Source of the DNA: a bacterium
GTDB lineage: Bacteria > Babelota > Babeliae > Babelales > CAIQNR01
DNA: 23,079 bases
Direction: 5' to 3'
Assembly: GCA_947502805.1 (NCBI GenBank)
Contig: CANNBR010000007.1
Location: 1-23,079 of the forward strand
Of this stretch, positions 20,826 to 23,079 are shown in pieces. Each line of letters begins with the position of its first letter. Position 1 is the first letter of the stretch. Both the position numbers and the translations under genes were made by a program. Below the pieces are notes generated by a model that searched no databases, was not told the origin of the DNA, and was given only the letters and a program-made list of their open reading frames with translations.

Positions 20826-23079
20826 ATGACTAACGAAGCAGACAAAAAAAATGAATACGGTGCCCAATCTATTCGTGTAATGGAAGGACTTGAAGCAGTA
20901 CGAAAACGTCCTGCCATGTACATCGGATCCACAGGCCCTCAAGGTCTGCATCATTTAGTATACGAAGTAGTTGATAACTCTGTTGACGAAGCACTTGCCG
21001 GCCATTGCAACATCATTAAAGTTATTTTGCATTCTGATGGCTCTTGTTCTGTTGAAGATAATGGACGAGGTATTCCTACCGATATCCATCCAACTGAAAA
21101 AATTTCTGCTACCGAAGTTGTACTTACCAAATTACATGCTGGTGGAAAATTCGATAAAGATTCTTACCGATTTTCTGGTGGACTTCACGGAGTTGGTGTT
21201 TCTGTTGTAAACGCCCTTTCTATCAAACTTTATGTTGAAATTTGTAAAAATGGAAAACAGTACGGTCAACATTATTCAAAAGGTAAGCCACTTGCTCCTT
21301 TAGCATTACTTGGTGATACAACCAAGCCAAATGGTACGCTGATACGCTTTGTTCCTGATTCCTCTATTTTTACCGATACCACTGAATTTTCATTTGATAC
21401 ACTTTCTTCTCGTTTACGTGAACTTGCCTTCTTAAATAAAGGCCTCCGTATTTCAATCGTTGATGAATTCACCAATAAAGACCATTCATTCTTCTTTGAA
21501 GGTGGAATCGTTTCTTTAATCGAATATATTAACGAAAAAAAGAATCCTATCTTCCCTGAAGTTATTTATTTCAGCCACGAAGATGAACAATATGTACTTG
21601 AAATTGCGATGCAATACAACGAAGGATACGCAGAACAGCTCTATTCTTTCGTTAATAATATCAACACCATTGATGGTGGTACACACGTTGCCGGTTTTAA
21701 AGGTGCACTTACCAAAATTTGTAACAAACGCGGACAAGCACTTGGTCTTTTGAAAGGAAACAATCTTTCTTCTGAAGATGTTCGTGAAGGGTTAGTTGCG
21801 GTTATTAACATCAAGGTCCCTGAACCACAATTTGAAGGACAAACAAAAGGAAAATTGGGAAACAGTGAAGTAAAAGGGATTGTTGAAACCTGGACCTTTG
21901 CTCACCTTGATATTTTCTTTGAAGAAAATCCTGCAATTGTTAAAAAAATTATTCACAAAGCTGAACTTGCACAACGTGCTCGTGAAGCTGCCAAAAAAGC
22001 ACGCGATTTAACGCGTAGAAAAACAGAACTTGAAAACACCATTCTTCCAGGAAAGCTTGCTGATTGCAGTAACGAAAATCCTGCTGAGACCGAACTTTTT
22101 ATCGTAGAAGGTGATTCTGCTGGTGGATCTGCTAAACAAGGCCGTGATCGTTTTGTTCAAGCAATTTTGCCTTTAAAGGGTAAAATCTTAAATGTTGAAA
22201 AAGCACGCCTTGATAAAATTCTTTCAAATGATGAAATAAAAGCTCTTATTGCTTCTATTGGTGCTGGTATTGGTGACGAATTTGATGTTACAAAAACTCG
22301 CTATCACAAAATCATTTTGATGACAGATGCTGACGTTGATGGATCACATATTCGTATTCTTCTTTTAACGTTCTTTTTTAGATACATGAAGCCAATTATC
22401 GAAAAAGGCTATCTCTATATCGCACAACCACCTTTGTACAAAGCAAAAATTGGTAAAAAAGAACAATATCTTAAAGATGAACGCGCATTTAGAGAATTTT
22501 TATTTGATTGGGCACGCGAACAACTTCTCTGCACAATGGCAGGTCACCCAATGACCGACCTTGCATGGGCAGGCTTTTTAGCAACTCTCACTCAGTATGA
22601 AAACGAACTTGAAAAACTCTGTATTCATTTTAAGCTTACCGACAACCAAGGTCACCGCTTACTCCTGTTCATGAAAGAACATGGTATTAATGGAACCACT
22701 TCTGTTGAAGAACTTCTTGAAAAACTACCTCTCTTTTTTAAGAGCTACAATGTTGCTCTTACTCGAGAAAATGCACGCAAAGAAGATGAAACAGCTCCTT
22801 CAGACTGGATCAAATTCGAAATGCTTAATAAGTCATGGGAAGCTCCTCTAACCTTCTTTTCTTCAGAAGAAACCGCTCTTGTTTTAAAAACAATAGAAGG
22901 ATTAATGGATGCAGAACAGGAATGGAAACTTGAAGTGAAAGAAAAAAATCGTTCACTATCAGGAACAGGCACCTTGAACTTAGTTAGCATGATTCACGCA
23001 ATCAGCAAACCGTACATGCACATGCAACGCTATAAAGGTCTCGGAGAAATGAACCCAGAACAACTCTGGGAAACTTCTA
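20826..23079 (+). CDS. gyrB: DNA gyrase subunit B, 3' end beyond the window
   Basis: GyrB is the ATPase subunit of gyrase, which introduces negative supercoils with GyrA. The window holds 751 codons from ATG 20826 (GGAGAGG upstream) to the edge, with no stop. The GHKL ATPase domain has VRKRPAMYIGSTG, EVVDNSVDEAL, VEDNGRGIP and GGLHGVGVSVVNAL; the transducer follows (DGGTHVAGFKGALT, VPEPQFEGQTKGKLG). The TOPRIM domain shows IVEGDSAGGSAKQGRDR (Glu428) and MTDADVDGSHI (Asp501, Asp503, Asp505). Between LYKAKIGKKEQYL and the end motif QRYKGLGEMNPEQLWET lies a ~170-residue insert, as in E. coli-type Gram-negative GyrB, so only the last tens of residues are missing. Confidence 0.97.
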   Translation, partial: MTNEADKKNEYGAQSIRVMEGLEAVRKRPAMYIGSTGPQGLHHLVYEVVDNSVDEALAGHCNIIKVILHSDGSCSVEDNGRGIPTDIHPTEKISATEVVLTKLHAGGKFDKDSYRFSGGLHGVGVSVVNALSIKLYVEICKNGKQYGQHYSKGKPLAPLALLGDTTKPNGTLIRFVPDSSIFTDTTEFSFDTLSSRLRELAFLNKGLRISIVDEFTNKDHSFFFEGGIVSLIEYINEKKNPIFPEVIYFSHEDEQYVLEIAMQYNEGYAEQLYSFVNNINTIDGGTHVAGFKGALTKICNKRGQALGLLKGNNLSSEDVREGLVAVINIKVPEPQFEGQTKGKLGNSEVKGIVETWTFAHLDIFFEENPAIVKKIIHKAELAQRAREAAKKARDLTRRKTELENTILPGKLADCSNENPAETELFIVEGDSAGGSAKQGRDRFVQAILPLKGKILNVEKARLDKILSNDEIKALIASIGAGIGDEFDVTKTRYHKIILMTDADVDGSHIRILLLTFFFRYMKPIIEKGYLYIAQPPLYKAKIGKKEQYLKDERAFREFLFDWAREQLLCTMAGHPMTDLAWAGFLATLTQYENELEKLCIHFKLTDNQGHRLLLFMKEHGINGTTSVEELLEKLPLFFKSYNVALTRENARKEDETAPSDWIKFEMLNKSWEAPLTFFSSEETALVLKTIEGLMDAEQEWKLEVKEKNRSLSGTGTLNLVSMIHAISKPYMHMQRYKGLGEMNPEQLWETS

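Overview
The window is an AT-rich, gene-dense bacterial chromosome segment. Nearly all genes have a clear AAGGA-type ribosome binding site. It mixes universal housekeeping genes (pyrG, cmk, recJ, lysS, sodA, glmS, rpsI, tRNA-Thr, dksA-like, tadA, gyrB) with secreted or lipid-anchored proteins I cannot place in a family. It also holds a secreted phospholipase whose catalytic domain reads like a eukaryotic group IV cytosolic PLA2, a toxin-antitoxin pair, and several GC-richer intergenic repeat mosaics. Ordinary bacterial genes, a eukaryote-like effector-type enzyme and scattered repeats suggest a protist- or amoeba-associated Gram-negative lineage. Candidatus Dependentiae (TM6) is my best guess, but this is inference from gene content and not a phylogenetic result.

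Layout. 1-1181: 5' part of pyrG on the minus strand, cut by the window edge. 1335-1888: two tandem small lipoproteins on the plus strand, the second cysteine-rich, closed by a UUCG-loop terminator. 1943-2065: a small dispersed repeat. 2066-5025: a minus-strand operon (DJ-1/PfpI-like gene, recJ, cmk) with a 6-nt gap, an ATGA overlap and a good promoter. 5185-7368: a 727-residue exported protein built of four diverged internal repeats. 7369-8031: a gene-free stretch with inverted repeat arms flanking a GC-rich island whose long-range complementarities look like a structured RNA. 8032-12438: minus-strand cPLA2-like phospholipase, lysS and sodA. 12508-13314: an orphan reading frame without a normal start. 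13315-13596: ftsB/divIC-like gene, stop-to-stop with the orphan. 13783-15249: C-terminal processing protease. 15408-15551: possible 47-residue membrane peptide. 15542-16019: RelE-type toxin and its antitoxin. 16199-16645: small exported protein. 16646-17064: repeat mosaic. 17065-17133: possible antitoxin remnant. 17137-19449: rpsI-glmS on the minus strand. 19659-19733: tRNA-Thr(CGT). 19795-20635: tadA and a dksA-like gene, overlapping, minus strand. 20826-23079: gyrB, plus strand, cut by the right edge.

How the genes work together. The housekeeping genes cover CTP synthesis and CMP recycling (pyrG, cmk), single-strand DNA degradation in repair (recJ), supercoiling (gyrB), translation (lysS, rpsI, tRNA-Thr, tadA), hexosamine supply for the cell wall (glmS), division (ftsB-like), envelope proteolysis (ctp) and superoxide defence (sodA). 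The accessory genes are nearly all predicted to be exported, which fits host interaction. The strongest candidates for something undescribed are the exported cPLA2-like enzyme, the structured island at 7396-7970, and the four-repeat exported protein between the pfpI operon and that island.
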